A stretch of DNA of 64,000 bases from Homalodisca vitripennis (taxonomy: Eukaryota > Arthropoda > Insecta > Hemiptera > Cicadellidae), in assembly GCF_021130785.1 (NCBI RefSeq), contig NC_060211.1, positions 30,179,001 through 30,243,000 on the forward strand, in the 5' to 3' direction. The notes under the pieces were generated by a model, which worked only from the letters and a program-made list of their open reading frames with translations, ran no database searches and was not told the DNA's origin. Positions 11,901-22,590 of this stretch are shown one piece after another (positions within the stretch are counted from its first letter, which is position 1; the number at the start of each line of letters is the position of its first letter). Both the position numbers and the translations under genes were made by a program.

Positions 11901-14668
11901 TCGGTTTACATGGTTGTGTTTACATCGTTTTGAGGTTAGGATCTCTAAAATGATTTTGTTAAATTGATATCTCCCGTGCGTACGTGCGTGCGCGCGCGCG
12001 CGCGCGCGCGTGTGTGTGTGTGTGCGCGCGCGCGTGTGTGTGTGTACATATTTTTTGGGAAAATATGAAGACCATATATTAGATATACTTTAGAACCAAA
12101 GGATAAATGTAAGTAATGCATTAATTATTTTTGTTTTAGTGTTGTGTTACCGGTACTGAAAAATGATTTTTTCATTATGTACATAATTTCAAGCATTGTT
12201 ATGTAACTATAGTAATTATATAAAAAAGTTAACCATTATTTTTTTTCACATTAACAATGTTATAAAGAATATTAAAAAAATTCTTCCCATGGTAAAATTG
12301 TTTCTTATTAATTTGTCAAAAAAAATAAAAACTAAAAAATAAAAATTGCTTTATACATTTTTTGGTTTTGACATGCCAAAACTAATATTATTTTATGTTG
12401 TTTCATTTGTTTTGTAACATTTTATTGTAATACAACTTTTTACAAATATTTTGATACCTGTTTCATAAAAATAGTATGAAAAATAATAAAAATATATTCT
12501 TTTTCCGGAAGCCCGGTAATACTTCTTATTATTCCCTGGCATTTTTCGCATATGACTTGCAATATAGTTGCTAGTGCATTTCTTTTGTACTAAATTTTTT
12601 GCCTTGTGGCATTCAAAGGGTTTAAAAATGGGAATCTATGTTATTGGACTGCAAAAACAGGGAAATGTTTTCGATAAACTAACACTGTCTGCTCACTTTT
12701 TACTTACTAATACTTTTATTGTACATCTGTAAAAAAATACAAGTAAATTGTACATCTGTTATTGAATATCTTATTAGATATTACTTTATGGAATGAGTTA
12801 AATTATATATTTCGAATGTTATATGATATAATTTTAATAAATTATCACTCATTCGATGAAACCTATCCCATTCTGCTCAGTGGTTATAACAAACTATACA
12901 TTTTTATCTACACTGTTTTGAATATACGGCCCTCAGTGTAGTTTACAAACAAAATCAATGAATAATCTTATCAATGGCCAAACATTATGGGTTATTTCAC
13001 TGTTTCCAGGGGAGTGCATCTGAAACCGATCATTACACCAGGAGGCACAGACAGTCGGTTTCTCAGAAAAGTGAGTTTTCATTAAATGCTCTTCAATATT
13101 TTATGGTTTAATTGAATTTTTAAACTTAGAGCTCAAAGAAACTTTGATTTAACTTGAAACTATAGAAGAAACTTTTCTAAGCTATAAATAGTCTTTGATT
13201 TACTTGAGTTTAGGTAGAATTTACTTGTATGTAGTTAAAAAAAAATATAATAATACTGAGTTATAAAAATTTAAAATTTAGTATAAGAATGTTAACTTAA
13301 GCTGGAATATTAAAACAATAAGGATAATCTGTGCCTTTAGATTCTCGAACATTGTGTAGAGAAGTACAGAATTGTATAAACAGTGTTAATATTTCATTAT
13401 AAATATCTTACCAACAAGAGATGGAACTTGTTTTTCTAGGTTATAGAGAGTATTTTAACACGATAAGGGGTAGTTCAGACTCTGGACATGTTCTCATTAT
13501 AACAGTCATGATAACATGCTTTGACTGTTATTGTGATAATATGTGTGTTCTACACATAACATAACCTAGTTATGGTGGTAGAGGTTGAATCAATGTAAAT
13601 GTTGAGTTTAGCTCCAGTTCATCTTCCTCAGTGCAGTGTCTGGTATCTGACGCTGTCTCAGACTAGACTCCTGGAATCTGGAGTCAAGCTCATCTGAAGA
13701 GATCCAAAATAGAGTCGACGACGAAAAAGCTCAAAACGGAAGTTTTACATCGTTTTGACATCAGAGACACCTTGAATACAAAATATAGTGTAATCTAGGT
13801 GAAGAGGTATTCTCATTGTCTCACAGGTTCACAAATGAATGCTACGATGTTTTAGACACGGTCTCCAAGCACGGTGGAGCAACTGATTTTTCTACATATA
13901 AGGGTTTCTGGGAAGGGTTGAATGGATGTGAACGGTTTAATAGTAACTAATATATACTTGTACAATTTTAAAATCCATTAAAATCGATATTCATAATTAA
14001 CTACATAATTAATCGCAAGGTATTTAGGTCCTGAAAAGTAATTTTTTGAATCTATAACTTTATTCTTTTTAAGTATTATACTATCACTTTTAAAAGTTAA
14101 AGTATGCGAAAACAATTTAAGGGAAGTGTAATTAATTATTATGATGTAATCTTAGTCTCAGGTAGATACTACAAATGTTTAATGAATCAGTTTGGTTGTT
14201 TATTTTTAAGAACTTGACAATCATAACTTGTACCATAGAATGGGTATTAAGTGAAACTACTTCATTATAAGTACGGTACTTAAATCACATTAAAAGTATT
14301 ATAAAAATAATATATGGCTTAAATCAATTCAAATTTGATATTCACATTATACAAATTACATGATCTGTACATTGAATATTGCAACAGAGCTAACTTTAAT
14401 CTCTTTAACATACATTAAAACTCTATAATTACTTACATAAGTATTAATTATATGTATTTCTCTAGTGTCCATATTTCCTTTTGTGGTATTAATTAAATAC
14501 TGTATTGTGCTTTGGTTTGTTCAGGTCGGAATATCTGCATTTGGATTTTCCCCGATGAACAACACTCCAACACTCCTTCACGACAATGATGAGTTTCTGA
14601 ACGAAAAAGTTTTTCTACGCGGTATAGACATTTATTATGGAATCATCAAGTCACTGGCAAATCATTAA
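2766..14668 (+). CDS. ACY1: Aminoacylase-1, eight coding exons, frameshifted in exon 6
   Basis: Aminoacylase-1 is a cytosolic zinc enzyme of peptidase family M20 that hydrolyses N-acyl-L-amino acids. Exons: 2766-2907, 5398-5567, 6386-6557, 6877-7020, 9441-9628, 10753-10981, 13010-13070, 14525-14668. All have GT/AG borders and compatible phases. Visible motifs in order: [10 protein letters not shown] (zinc ligand His), GRGAQDMK (bridging Asp), DEE (catalytic Glu and zinc ligand), SLDEA (Glu ligand), GHGS, SNPWW and LLHDNDE (last His ligand). Repairing exon 6 would give about 416 residues, close to the roughly 408 of the mammalian enzyme. As written, exon 6 lacks one base, the hydrophobic residue normally after DEE is absent, and LDEG reads LDEA. 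The gene may therefore be decaying or carry a sequence error. The family assignment is firm; functionality is not. Confidence 0.9.
4414..4703 (-). CDS. Possible cysteine-rich exon nested antisense in ACY1 intron 1
   Basis: An open frame of 96 codons on the minus strand, bounded by a plausible acceptor (TGCTACAG) and donor (GTAAAA). Its end is rich in cysteines, spaced CC-x4-C-x6-C-x2-C-x8-C, around [20 protein letters not shown] second small exon could begin at 4263 after an AATCAG acceptor and would stop after about ten to thirteen codons. I do not recognise the family, and no signal peptide with an ATG was found. It could be a chance frame or transposon debris. Confidence 0.3.
5398..5567 (+). 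CDS. ACY1: ACY1 exon 2
   Basis: Starts after TATTTAG and ends at GTAAGT in phase 0. It encodes the helix beginning [16 protein letters not shown] and the strand VVVLTWTGT. The core motif [10 protein letters not shown] carries the first zinc-ligand histidine and the aspartate that positions it. Confidence 0.92.
5883..5970 (+). repeat. tRNA-like SINE head in ACY1 intron 2
   Basis: The stretch carries a box A-like segment (TGGTCTAAGGTTA) and a box B-like segment (GGGTTCATATCCC) at tRNA spacing, followed by A-rich sequence. It looks like the head of a tRNA-derived SINE rather than a working tRNA gene, because no clean acceptor stem is visible. Confidence 0.4.
6386..6557 (+). CDS. ACY1: ACY1 exon 3
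   Basis: Encodes [20 protein letters not shown] then [17 protein letters not shown], the block with the bridging aspartate that binds both zinc ions, and ends at VHVSFVP. Two AG acceptors lie close together (6370 and 6385). The second preserves the frame and the family alignment. Confidence 0.92.
6877..7020 (+). CDS. ACY1: ACY1 exon 4 with catalytic DEE, ambiguous acceptor
   Basis: Three AG dinucleotides follow one another in CAGAGTAG. Starting after the last one (6877) gives [12 protein letters not shown]. Starting at 6874 stays in frame and inserts Val before DEE. The first AG would give an immediate stop. Either usable choice keeps DEE, which carries the catalytic Glu and a zinc ligand, but the usual Ile or Val between DEE and GG is missing. 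Later SLDEA supplies the next zinc-ligand Glu. The exon ends in phase 1 at GTAAGT. Confidence 0.88.
7735..8020 (+). repeat. Interspersed repeat, other copies at 13.6 and 51.4 kb
   Basis: This repeat runs from a block near CTCGGTTGCTCCACGGTG to one near GGTGAACTGGAGCTAAA. It recurs inverted at about 13595-13915, in the same gene, and at about 51430-51680, in a ZDHHC17 intron. At roughly 250-300 bp with no coding sequence it is SINE-sized, but no tRNA-like head was recognised. Confidence 0.7.
8439..9282. mobile_element. piggyBac-like non-autonomous element, TTAA-flanked
   Basis: Left end TTAA-CCCTTTTAGTGCCA; right end, read on the other strand, TTAA-TCCTTTTAATGTCA. The TTAA target duplication and CCC-starting inverted repeats are the piggyBac signature. 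The 844-bp interior is AT-rich with no transposase. It lies in ACY1 intron 4. Confidence 0.65.
9441..9628 (+). CDS. ACY1: ACY1 exon 5 (dimerisation/lid region)
   Basis: Follows TGTTATAG and ends at GTAAGT in phase 0. It encodes [16 protein letters not shown], corresponding to the family block with the GHGS/GHAS histidine that completes the active site across domains, and then the helix [20 protein letters not shown]. It ends at [10 protein letters not shown]. Confidence 0.9.
10434..10593 (+). pseudogene. ACY1: Tandem copy 1 of the ACY1 exon 6 start
   Basis: Begins right after a TGTGACAG acceptor and encodes [20 protein letters not shown] and on to QEAGEGT in the correct frame, then meets TAA. 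The exon-like part ends near 10566 and runs into a copy of the intron tail that leads to copy 2. No GT donor is evident, so splicing into this copy would truncate the enzyme. Confidence 0.8.
10594..10752 (+). pseudogene. ACY1: Tandem copy 2 of the ACY1 exon 6 start
   Basis: A second copy after its own TGTGACAG acceptor, 160 bases downstream of copy 1. It keeps frame through ILSRD-like sequence into VSEKLEGFC, then loses two bases relative to copy 1 and reads into a stop. It again ends in the duplicated intron tail. Divergence from copies 1 and 3 is visible at several positions. Confidence 0.8.
10753..10981 (+). CDS. ACY1: ACY1 exon 6, only complete copy, one base missing
   Basis: The third acceptor copy, and the only one continuing to the end of the exon ([14 protein letters not shown], then a GTTAGT donor). 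The two halves lie in different frames. After FDIRLS the sequence is one base shorter than the corresponding part of copy 1, so the enzyme frame is lost and a TAG appears at 10912. It is 229 bases where 230 are needed for phase. Possible causes are a real inactivating deletion or a consensus error in a tandem repeat. Confidence 0.85.
11533..12621. mobile_element. piggyBac-like element with three strong hairpins
   Basis: Left end TTAA-CCCTTTGCGTGCCAC; right end, read on the other strand, CCCTTTGAATGCCAC beside TTAA. The first 130 bases contain three copies of an almost perfect palindrome GGCGACGAT-nn-ATCGTCGCC separated by GCGAAAAGTGCCA-type spacers. The interior is AT-rich with a CG/TG microsatellite and no transposase. 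It lies in ACY1 intron 6. Confidence 0.75.
11975..12045. repeat. Compound (CG)n/(GT)n microsatellite
   Basis: About 70 bases of alternating CG and GT dinucleotides in blocks, inside the TTAA element. Alternating purine-pyrimidine tracts of this kind can adopt Z-DNA. Confidence 0.9.
13010..13070 (+). CDS. ACY1: ACY1 exon 7
   Basis: A 61-base exon between TTTCCAG and GTGAGT encoding [20 protein letters not shown], the family block TDxRxxR that contributes substrate-carboxylate contacts. It joins exon 6 across a codon and leaves in phase 0. Confidence 0.92.
13595..13915 (-). repeat. Inverted copy of the 7735-8020 repeat
   Basis: Reads as the reverse complement of 7735-8020, with the same landmarks including TTTAGCTCCAGTTCA and GACGCTGTCTCAGA. 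The two copies lie in ACY1 introns in opposite orientation and could form a long hairpin in the pre-mRNA. Confidence 0.7.
14525..14668 (+). CDS. ACY1: ACY1 exon 8, C-terminus and stop
   Basis: Encodes [20 protein letters not shown] and on through the last zinc-ligand histidine (LLHDNDE) and [18 protein letters not shown], then TAA. Length and motifs match the end of aminoacylase-1 closely. Confidence 0.93.
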   Translation, partial: VGISAFGFSPMNNTPTLLHDNDEFLNEKVFLRGIDIYYGIIKSLANH

Positions 14669-14827
14669 GAATATGGTGCAAAAACGACAATATTGTGACT
14701 AATTTAAAAATAATAATTATTATTTGTTGTGTGAAGTTTTACAAATTATTGACATCAGAAATTAAAGTACACAGCCAGGTCACACAATATCTTAATTACT
14801 ATCTACAACTAAGAGGAACAACAAAAG

Positions 14828-14833
14828 AATAAA
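14828..14833 (+). terminator. Candidate ACY1 poly(A) signal
   Basis: AATAAA lies 160 bases after the ACY1 stop codon, in A-rich sequence. It is the first canonical signal downstream. Confidence 0.5.
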
Positions 14834-15203
14834 AAAGTGTTTAACTTAATTTGAGATTAAATTAAAGAAAAAAAAAATTAATATTAAAGAAATTTTGCTA
14901 TAAAAGTTATTTTATCTATATCTAAAAAAATTTTCATGTCATAAAACAGGTTTTTAAGATCCAATGACTAAACTTACTTTAACATTTAGTTATTGCAGAA
15001 TACAAAATAATCATAGGGTTCGCCACATTAAATACATTCATAGACAAAACGATGTGAGTACTTAAAGTCTTATTTCGGTTAGTAGTCACCTATAACAGCA
15101 TTACTTTTATTCTTGGTATCAAGTTTATGACAATTGTAATAAAATTTTAAACTATCTTAATGGTTAAAATTTTTTTGACTGAAATAAAATAAGTATAAAT
15201 TAA

Positions 15204-16145
15204 TTACAGTTTGAATAACTGTACAAATAAGTGATCTCTGCAGTGATCTCTTGTACCTGCCTTAGTCATGATTCTAATCACTTTCTTTTGCAGAATCAAT
15301 TTGTCCTGATTTTTATTACAGCTCCCCCACAGATTCAAACCATATCTAAAAACACACTGGAAACAAGCTGAGTACGCTGTACTAACATAGCTTTGGGGAA
15401 CTACAACATTCAAACTTCTAATTACGAGCACGTACTTCGTGCTCGTAGATACAAACTTCGTAGATACAAGCACGTACTCTGACCGGCTTTTTTTGGATAG
15501 TTTTACCGGGGCCCTGGACGGATCCTGCCAAACGTCCATTTCAAGGGACCGTGTCAATGGACAAGATACCTAAATCTAAAACTGTAACTTATTACTGAAT
15601 CTTACTATCAGTAACAAAATAATAAGATGTTATCTATGGGATAATAGTGAGGAGGGTGTGGTGGCGGAACATAACAGGGCCCGGCCAATTTTTTTCCAGG
15701 GCCCGCCATCGCTGAGTACGGCCCTGATTAAGATATATAACTCAGGAAAATCTAGACCTTAAATAATCTAAATGTGGACTCCAAGGTAACTGACTGTCTA
15801 CATAAACTCCCAAAACTTTTGTCAACTTACAATTATTGTTTATTGGAGTTTTTGAATTTTCTTTCAAATGTTCTTTCTTTTATATGTTCAATAAGACTTC
15901 TCAAGCCTACAGAGACTCTCACCAACATTAAAAAAGTTGTGCCATATTAAAACAAAGAATGTTTTACATTTGACTGCTAATGGTGAATCATCTAAATAAA
16001 TTATAAATAGCAGAGGACCCAGCAGTGAGCCTTGTGAAACACCCACTTCACAAGAACCCCATTTAACCAAATGGTAAATACCAATAACATATAGCCTAAC
16101 ATTAAAAACGATATTCAAGGTAAGATTAAAAAATGTAGGCACAAG
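15204..16145 (-). pseudogene. Broken LINE reverse transcriptase, split by a MITE
   Basis: The minus strand encodes the RT core GVSQGSLLGPLLFIIYLDD (15888-16142). Further on, at 15204-15420, it encodes the C-terminal RT block with YGLNLWG and LQKKVIRIMTKAGTRDHCRD, typical of Jockey-like insect LINEs. The catalytic block and much between are missing or frameshifted, and a hAT-like MITE interrupts the copy. Confidence 0.7.
15465..15725. mobile_element. hAT-like MITE copy inside LINE fragment
   Basis: The same family as 2250-2389 in reverse. The right end reads CTGAGTACGGCCCTG and the left part contains GTACTCTGACCGG and AAGGGACCGTGTC. It is longer than the 140-bp copy because of about 90 extra bases in its middle. 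Confidence 0.65.
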
Positions 16146-16342
16146 CCATGGAAACTGTGTTATTTCAATTTTTTTAATGACATTATTACTGTCAATAAAG
16201 GTAAAGGTTTGGCTCAGTTCACTCAGAGCAGTCTGAGTATATGATGTATCCTCTAAAGTTAGATAAATTTGCCTAAGTGATCAAGTGCACAAATAGTTGA
16301 TCTTTCTTTACTAAAGCTAGTAAGTATGAGTTGGATATTTAA

Positions 16343-18076
16343 CCCTTTATAGGTTACTGATTGAATTTCAACCAGTCATGTGATTTTCCTTATGCACACC
16401 CAAAATATTTTTTCTGTGTTAACGCTTACTGGGCGATAATTCAACTGACAGTCATAAAGTTCAATCGAGAATGTCCTGTCAAGTAAACAAGGCTTGTTTT
16501 ATCAAGAGACCCATCTATTGGCTCTGATAAATACTGAAAATCTATGGCATTGCTTAGTCTAATGTGTGATGTGACCTATCAAGGTTGATATTTCAACCAG
16601 TACGCATTATTATCATTGTGTCTGGAGAGTGAATATCACCTTCGAGTTTGTTCGAGTTAACTCAGTGCACACTTTTACAGGTAAGATTTAAACAAATTAC
16701 AGTTATTGTGTTTTGTTTAGTTATCAAAAATACAGGTTTTCAAAACAAAATTGGTTTGTTTGTTTAATATTTTACACTATAAAAGTAATTTAAATATGAA
16801 TAGAATTTTAACCTGATACTCGTAGATTATTTGAGATATTTTTCAATCAACTTGTATAAAAATCTGCAAGCATCAAGTTTAAATTTATGAATAATCTTGT
16901 AATTATACTCACTCCTCTATATACATTTGCACTTTATAGATGTTTACCATTACTTCACGCTTCTCTCACACAGTATGTTGAAGGAATATGGAAACACTTT
17001 CCTAACTCTTATGAAGATTTTTTCTGTGATCAAAACAAAGTACACTTAACTTTCAAATTATTGTTAAGTACAGTTGGAAATTCCTCATTTCCTCAATGGA
17101 ATGGCCCACCAGAACTTGTGAAAAAGTTCAGTATATCCTTGATTTTGCTAGCAATGCAAATTTGAAGCTTGTGTACATGAATCTGAATGATAAAACCTTA
17201 CCAAATTAGGTATTTTGATACTGATTTAAGTGAATGTAACAAATAAATTACACTGTATTTTCATAAATTAATAAATTGCTAATTTAATTAGTTTACAGAG
17301 TGGATGAAGAGAAAAAAGGTGGAATGCTATACAATTAAATAAATTGGAGGCCAGTCTATTACAAGTTGAATGTATCAGATGCAGGGAGTCACCTCCCTGT
17401 CCCTACATCAAGCAGACTGTGCATGGCGCAGCAGAGCAAACTGGAAAGGTGCAGCATCGAATGTGGAAAATGCAAAAATGGCCATTTCATCAAAATCAAA
17501 GACCATTTACTAAATGACTTTTGAAAACAATATTTTAAATATCTTATGATTTATTGTATGAAATGTGAATATAAATCTTTTTTGTTATCATACCGTTTAA
17601 CATTCCAAGTCAACCTCTGTTGCACACAAATTATCATTCGTTTTAACTTTAAATTTCAAGGTTCTTTTGTTTTACACAACAAAAATAATACATAAAGTGA
17701 TTTAAATTTTTAGTAAAATTTTTATTGACAAATTAAATATGGTTATATGGAACATTTATTGTTGCTTTTTACTAGCTGGAGGATATTGGTCAGTTATTTA
17801 AACCAGTAAACATTAGCTATTTGGCATGTGGCATTAACATTGGAAAAACAACCCTAGTCTCTGTGTTGAAACTGGTGCTTGTAAAAAATTATTTAAAGTA
17901 ATGTTAATGCTATTTGAAGTCATTTTAATGCTATTCAAAGTATTTTTATGTAATATTCTTACATAAAATCGTTAAAAAAAATTTTGTTAGTGCTCATTTG
18001 GTGGTCAAAGTTACCTGTCAATTTTCAACCAGTCAGGTTAACTACAAACAAACTAAAGTTGATGCCCTATAAAAGG
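16343..18076. mobile_element. 1.7-kb TTAA element with repeated hairpin motif
   Basis: Left end TTAA-CCCTTTATAGG; right end, read on the other strand, TTAA-CCTTTTATAGGG. The interior repeats a motif TTTCAACCAGT next to short palindromes near both ends. Open frames at 16887-17165 and about 17280-17540 (the second containing CIRCRESPPC) may be remnants of coding sequence, but I cannot match them to a transposase. Confidence 0.6.
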
Positions 18077-18080
18077 TTAA

Positions 18081-18737
18081 TAATAGATTATTTGATTACA
18101 ACAATGTGCTAATAATTTGTTCATATAGGTACTATTAAATCTATTTTTCTTTTTAACTATGTTTTTCAATAAACAATTAAAATGGGCTGATTTTGTATAC
18201 AAATATTCCTAAAATAAGAAAGTCTATAAATAAAAACAATTATCTTGGATATTTAAAGAATATTTTAAAGTTACCTCCATAACACATTACATAGAAATTG
18301 CCAATCAAGTTATCTTTATTAATTACCATGAACAGATGAACGTTTTGATACTTTTTTCAACTTATAGGCCTAGTACCGTAAAGTTAATGTTTTATCAAAA
18401 CCCAAAACTTGAATTATTGCACCAACACATAACTTAAGGCTCTCAATTATAACACCTCATATTTGGGAGGAAATCACTGCATTAGTGTCCGCATTAATAA
18501 CATTGTTTTGAAGTTACAGAATAAAGTTACTGGCATGGGTTTAGTGACATAAACCGGACATTATTTATTCTTGATACATCATTCCATTAAATACTAATGA
18601 CACGCTGCTTCGCAAACAAACAATTAGTGAACATATTGAGGTTAGAATCATAAATTGTATTGATAACATATTGTAGCTTATTGTAATAAAAAAACACCAA
18701 CACATTAGTAAAATGAAACTATGTATAAATAATGCCA
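18081..18737. other. AT-rich spacer, nothing recognised
   Basis: Between the TTAA element and the poly(A) signal of the minus-strand gene. No gene, repeat boundary or strong structure was noticed. Confidence 0.4.
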
Positions 18738-18747
18738 TTTATTTATT
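18738..18747 (-). terminator. Poly(A) signals behind the 18.9-kb exon
   Basis: On the minus strand two overlapping AATAAA hexamers (AATAAATAAA) lie about 135 bases after the stop at 18881. This supports 18881-19918 being a true terminal exon. Confidence 0.6.
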
Positions 18748-18880
18748 CTCTGTGGTGTTATGAATACATGTGAAGATGTCAGAATCAACATGCTGTGTTG
18801 GTATAATTAAATCACCCACTTTTTGCTTCTGAATTTTAAATAAGGATGTCCTCTCACAGTTTTCTTCAATTGTTACAAAA

Positions 18881-19918
18881 TTAGCCATCTAAACTATTTT
18901 CAACGGATGCATTTAGCTGTACAACTTCTACACTTTGGAAAAAATTTGAAAGATGAAATGGAGGAATCGTGATAACTTTGTGCAGCCGAGGTCTAGTGTC
19001 ATATTTCATCTGAGAAGAATGCCAGTCCTCTTCAGACTCATCAGTTCTGGTTATATTCGTCAAAAGTGTCGATGGTGTGGTAGAGATTAGTGAAACATCC
19101 TCTACAGAAGAATAAAGAATGTCATTTGGTGAAGTCTTAGTACCAGATAAGTTAGGGGACTTGTCTAAAGTGGAATTTGAAACCCCTACACCGTCGTATC
19201 CCTTTTGTTCACTATAATATTCTGAAGAATTAAATTGTCCATTTTGTATAGCTGAAGTTTTATGGACCTGAACGCTTTCTGGAGCTTCTTCAGGTTGTTC
19301 TAACTCTTCTGAAGTTTCATTAGTAGGCAATGACTCTTCAGAAGAGACAAATGAAAAAGTTTGGTTAATAGCATTTGATACGTTAAATGGTGCTACAAAG
19401 CCACTGTCTTCCTCAAAGTAATTTGATTCATTCAAGATGGATCTTTTAACAATAAATTTTGTCTCTGTACCGTTTAAGTCATTTCCTGATAGATCTTCAT
19501 TGGGTGATGTAGTTTCATAGTCAACCCGTGTGTCATTTGCTGTGTCAAATTTGTAATCATTGCCATCGTCAATTTCTTGCGAGGATACTTCAACAGGACT
19601 GTTGCTGCTGAGTTGCGATTCTTCAGATTCAACATGGCTGCTGCTGTTGTTCTCCAAACCTACTTCGACAGAACTGTTCATGTACGTACTGAGCGGTACA
19701 GGTCCTTCATTGTCCTCTTGACTCCACAGCACAGTAGGTATTAGATCTTCAATTTGACTCGGCTGTGCTGTTGTAGTTACGTTTGCAGGAAGTAAACATC
19801 TGTAGTCTTTGTACTCACTGAACTTCAAAAATCTGGTTGGTGTGCGAGTTTTTTGTATCTCTGTGCAAATGAATGGTTTACAGCAAGATGGAAACCTCTG
19901 TGGAAAATTGATGGGACA
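18881..19918 (-). CDS. Terminal exon, Cys-rich head and glycosylation-rich acidic tail
   Basis: A 345-codon frame after a TTTGTTTCAG acceptor, phase 0. Residues 1-41 carry cysteines at 1, 12, 13, 18 and 41 (CP...CCKPFIC...YRC). The remainder is low-complexity Ser/Thr/Glu/Asp/Asn-rich with about a dozen N-glycosylation sequons (for example NVTT, NDTR, NQTF, NITR) and no membrane segment. This suggests a secreted or extracellular, mucin-like protein. The head matches the exon at 25856-26188 in cysteine spacing. The 5' exons, including any signal peptide, were not identified. The family is unknown to me. Confidence 0.7.
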   Translation of the reverse strand, partial: CPINFPQRFPSCCKPFICTEIQKTRTPTRFLKFSEYKDYRCLLPANVTTTAQPSQIEDLIPTVLWSQEDNEGPVPLSTYMNSSVEVGLENNSSSHVESEESQLSSNSPVEVSSQEIDDGNDYKFDTANDTRVDYETTSPNEDLSGNDLNGTETKFIVKRSILNESNYFEEDSGFVAPFNVSNAINQTFSFVSSEESLPTNETSEELEQPEEAPESVQVHKTSAIQNGQFNSSEYYSEQKGYDGVGVSNSTLDKSPNLSGTKTSPNDILYSSVEDVSLISTTPSTLLTNITRTDESEEDWHSSQMKYDTRPRLHKVITIPPFHLSNFFQSVEVVQLNASVENSLDG

Positions 19919-20051
19919 CTGAAACAAAACACTCATTATGTTTTCAACTTTTCCTTACTATTATATAAGTATTGATTATAAACATTAAATGTGTATTATT
20001 GTGGAAGAATTTAAAATCAGTTACCCTTTACAAAACTCTCTACAGTTAAAT

Positions 20052-20722
20052 CTATATCTATAATAATATTATAAATACGAAAGTGGCTGTGATTGTTTTG
20101 TTTTCATGCGTAAACTATTCCACTGATTGTACTGAAATTTTACATGGACATTCTTAGGATTCCTAGGACGAATACAGGCCTATTCCTATTTCGAAAATCT
20201 CTCTGGGCTACACCCTACTGGTCACTAGAGCATTGCAAATTCCATCTTGGTCTCTAATGTAGCGAAATATTAATTGAAAGAGCCTGTTAACTGGTTTGTG
20301 TAAACATTAATTTGTGACAGTACAAACCATAACTTTTATTAATTTGACCACTATTTTCAATTTGTTTATATTTAGCGTAGAGTAAGCTTGATAGTAACAT
20401 CACTTCTTATATCAACATTTTTAGCTTAGAGTAAGAAAATACCCTGATATAAGTTTTAATTATAATCTCATGCTAGTTGTCTTTTGATTGAAGTAGGCTT
20501 CTCATACATGTATTTTCTTGATCGGGAAGCAAACTCAAATATGGAACACACAATACTAAGACTGGAGTAAAGTACAATGGCCATAAATTTCCTTTTTTGA
20601 CAGATTTTCTTAATCTTGGCAACAAGGCAAAGTATTGGCGTCGGAAATATAATTTACTTGGACCAGAAGTGCTCATATCCGTACAAAGCCTATCAAGTTG
20701 CGTGCGAAGTCGCGGGTAACTG
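20052..20722. mobile_element. Helitron-like non-autonomous debris
   Basis: The left part (ATAATATTATAAATACGAAAG, then TGTTTTCATGCGTAAAC) and the right part (GCGTGCGAAGTCGCGGGTAA) are typical of arthropod Helitron families. The right part is shared with 58287-58426, which ends in CTAGT. No Rep/helicase coding sequence is present. Confidence 0.55.
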
Positions 20723-22590
20723 CAAATGGATTACAAATCAATGCTACTTTTTAATTACATAAAATCTTCGAAGGATGTTGCGTCCATTTTTCAATCCATC
20801 ATATTATATCATAAATGCCAACACTGTAAAAGTTTGGACTTTGGGGGGTTTTCACATTGGTCTAAAATAGTTCAAGCGTTACTAAAATCGTTGAAAATAT
20901 TCAATCAGATACATTCCAATGTTAGATGCAATGCAATGCAGAAGAACTGCGGGCAAAGACGCGGTTTAGAATGTCATTCATCATTATAATAATCACATTA
21001 AAGGTTATTATAATCTTCCATGAAAATATTCGATCAAAATTTAGTTAAACATATGGAATTACAGGACATTTCCAGATGTACCCTTCCCACCATAGATATG
21101 TCATGTAGAATATTAATGTAAAATGTCCTAGAATATTAATTCATATTATATATGCTAAACAATCATATACACGTGATTTCCCGATGCCCAACAAGATTTA
21201 AATATTGTTTGGAAATAAGCCATAAGATTCTTGAGAAATATCTACGATTAGACACTCACCTTTCCACCTTCACCCAAACACCACCTCGACCTCGCCATAA
21301 TCTCTGCTATAGAAGGCAGGGAAGCCTCAGATTTGTGCACTAAACATATGAGAGCTACGGTCCAAAACATCCTTTCCTCTACGAACTCTGCTTTCAATAA
21401 GATATTGTCATTACCATAATTACGTAGAACTAAAATAGTTTCCTAGTTATTATAGTAATAGTGAGGGTGAGTGAAATCCTAAAAATAAAAATTGAGGTAT
21501 TAAGTTAAGAGCAATGACGCATTGCCCATTTCTGAACTGTCAGAATTATAAATTGGTTGACCAGTTGTAAATGTGCACAATTTATAACAACTTGTGTGTT
21601 CAATTCTGGTTGTATTATTCTTTTAATGATATTAAGTAACGATATCAGAACTATAATCATAACGACAATCAAACACTCTTGTCTCCACAAATTAAGCGTA
21701 GTCTAAATTATTTACTGATCCATACAGAATTTTCTTACTCTGTAGATACAAAACTAGATGGAACCTTAATTTTATATTTCAAAGAACGGAAAAGAGTGGT
21801 ACTAATTGCTGTTATACTTTCTTTAAATCTTATAATATAATATTTTATAATTTTAAGAGTTATAAGTACAGCGTTAATTAATATAAAAAAACAATTAGAT
21901 TCTAAGATACACACATTTAATAAAAATATGTCCAACTAGATCATCAACATTAAGGCAGTACACAGAAAATAATTTACTGGTTGTAAGGGGCTAACATCCC
22001 TATATGCTCAAGGCCTTAGATAATATTTTACCACATTGTCATTAGTCTGCTCTAAATAGACCAAAAAGTACAATAACTGTGTAAGGTCGAAAAAAAATTC
22101 AGAATTAGGTAATCGAGCTCAACGAATTTCAAGGGAAGGGCTTGAATAAATAAAAATGGTTTGTGACTGATAATTAATATTATCAGATAAATACATACAA
22201 ATAAAAATGATTGACCTAATTTCAAAATTTCACACATCATTGTATTTTCCATCAACGGAGGATATAATATATTATTGGCTTTTTTATTATTAAGGTAGAC
22301 CAAATCTGGTTCAGCAAAATCATTTTTAATGGCCGTTGGCCCTGGGTTCACACGCAATTTTCTGAAATGTCCATAGACATTTTTTAAATGTCAAACCATT
22401 CTCAATCCTGGGCTTTTTAGATATGGACATTGGAAGACATTACATCTCCAGATTCATAGTCAAATAATTTAATATTAAAGTTTAGAGCTTAGATTTCACG
22501 CTAAACAAGCTAAAAATGCTATGAAAGCACCAATTAGGTAACTAAAATTTATATCCTATAGCAATGGGTAGAATAGTTCCTACTATTTTA
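20723..22590. other. Repeat-poor AT-rich stretch, no gene recognised
   Basis: Short open frames exist on both strands, but none shows a recognisable domain, conserved composition or paired splice sites. Missing 5' exons of the 18.9-kb gene could be here but cannot be named. Confidence 0.4.

Noticed and set aside
17280..17540. Cys-containing segment as the C-terminal zinc region of a piggyBac transposase
   Set aside because: The cysteine spacing and frame are not convincing and no catalytic DDD region was found. The element is called on its ends only.
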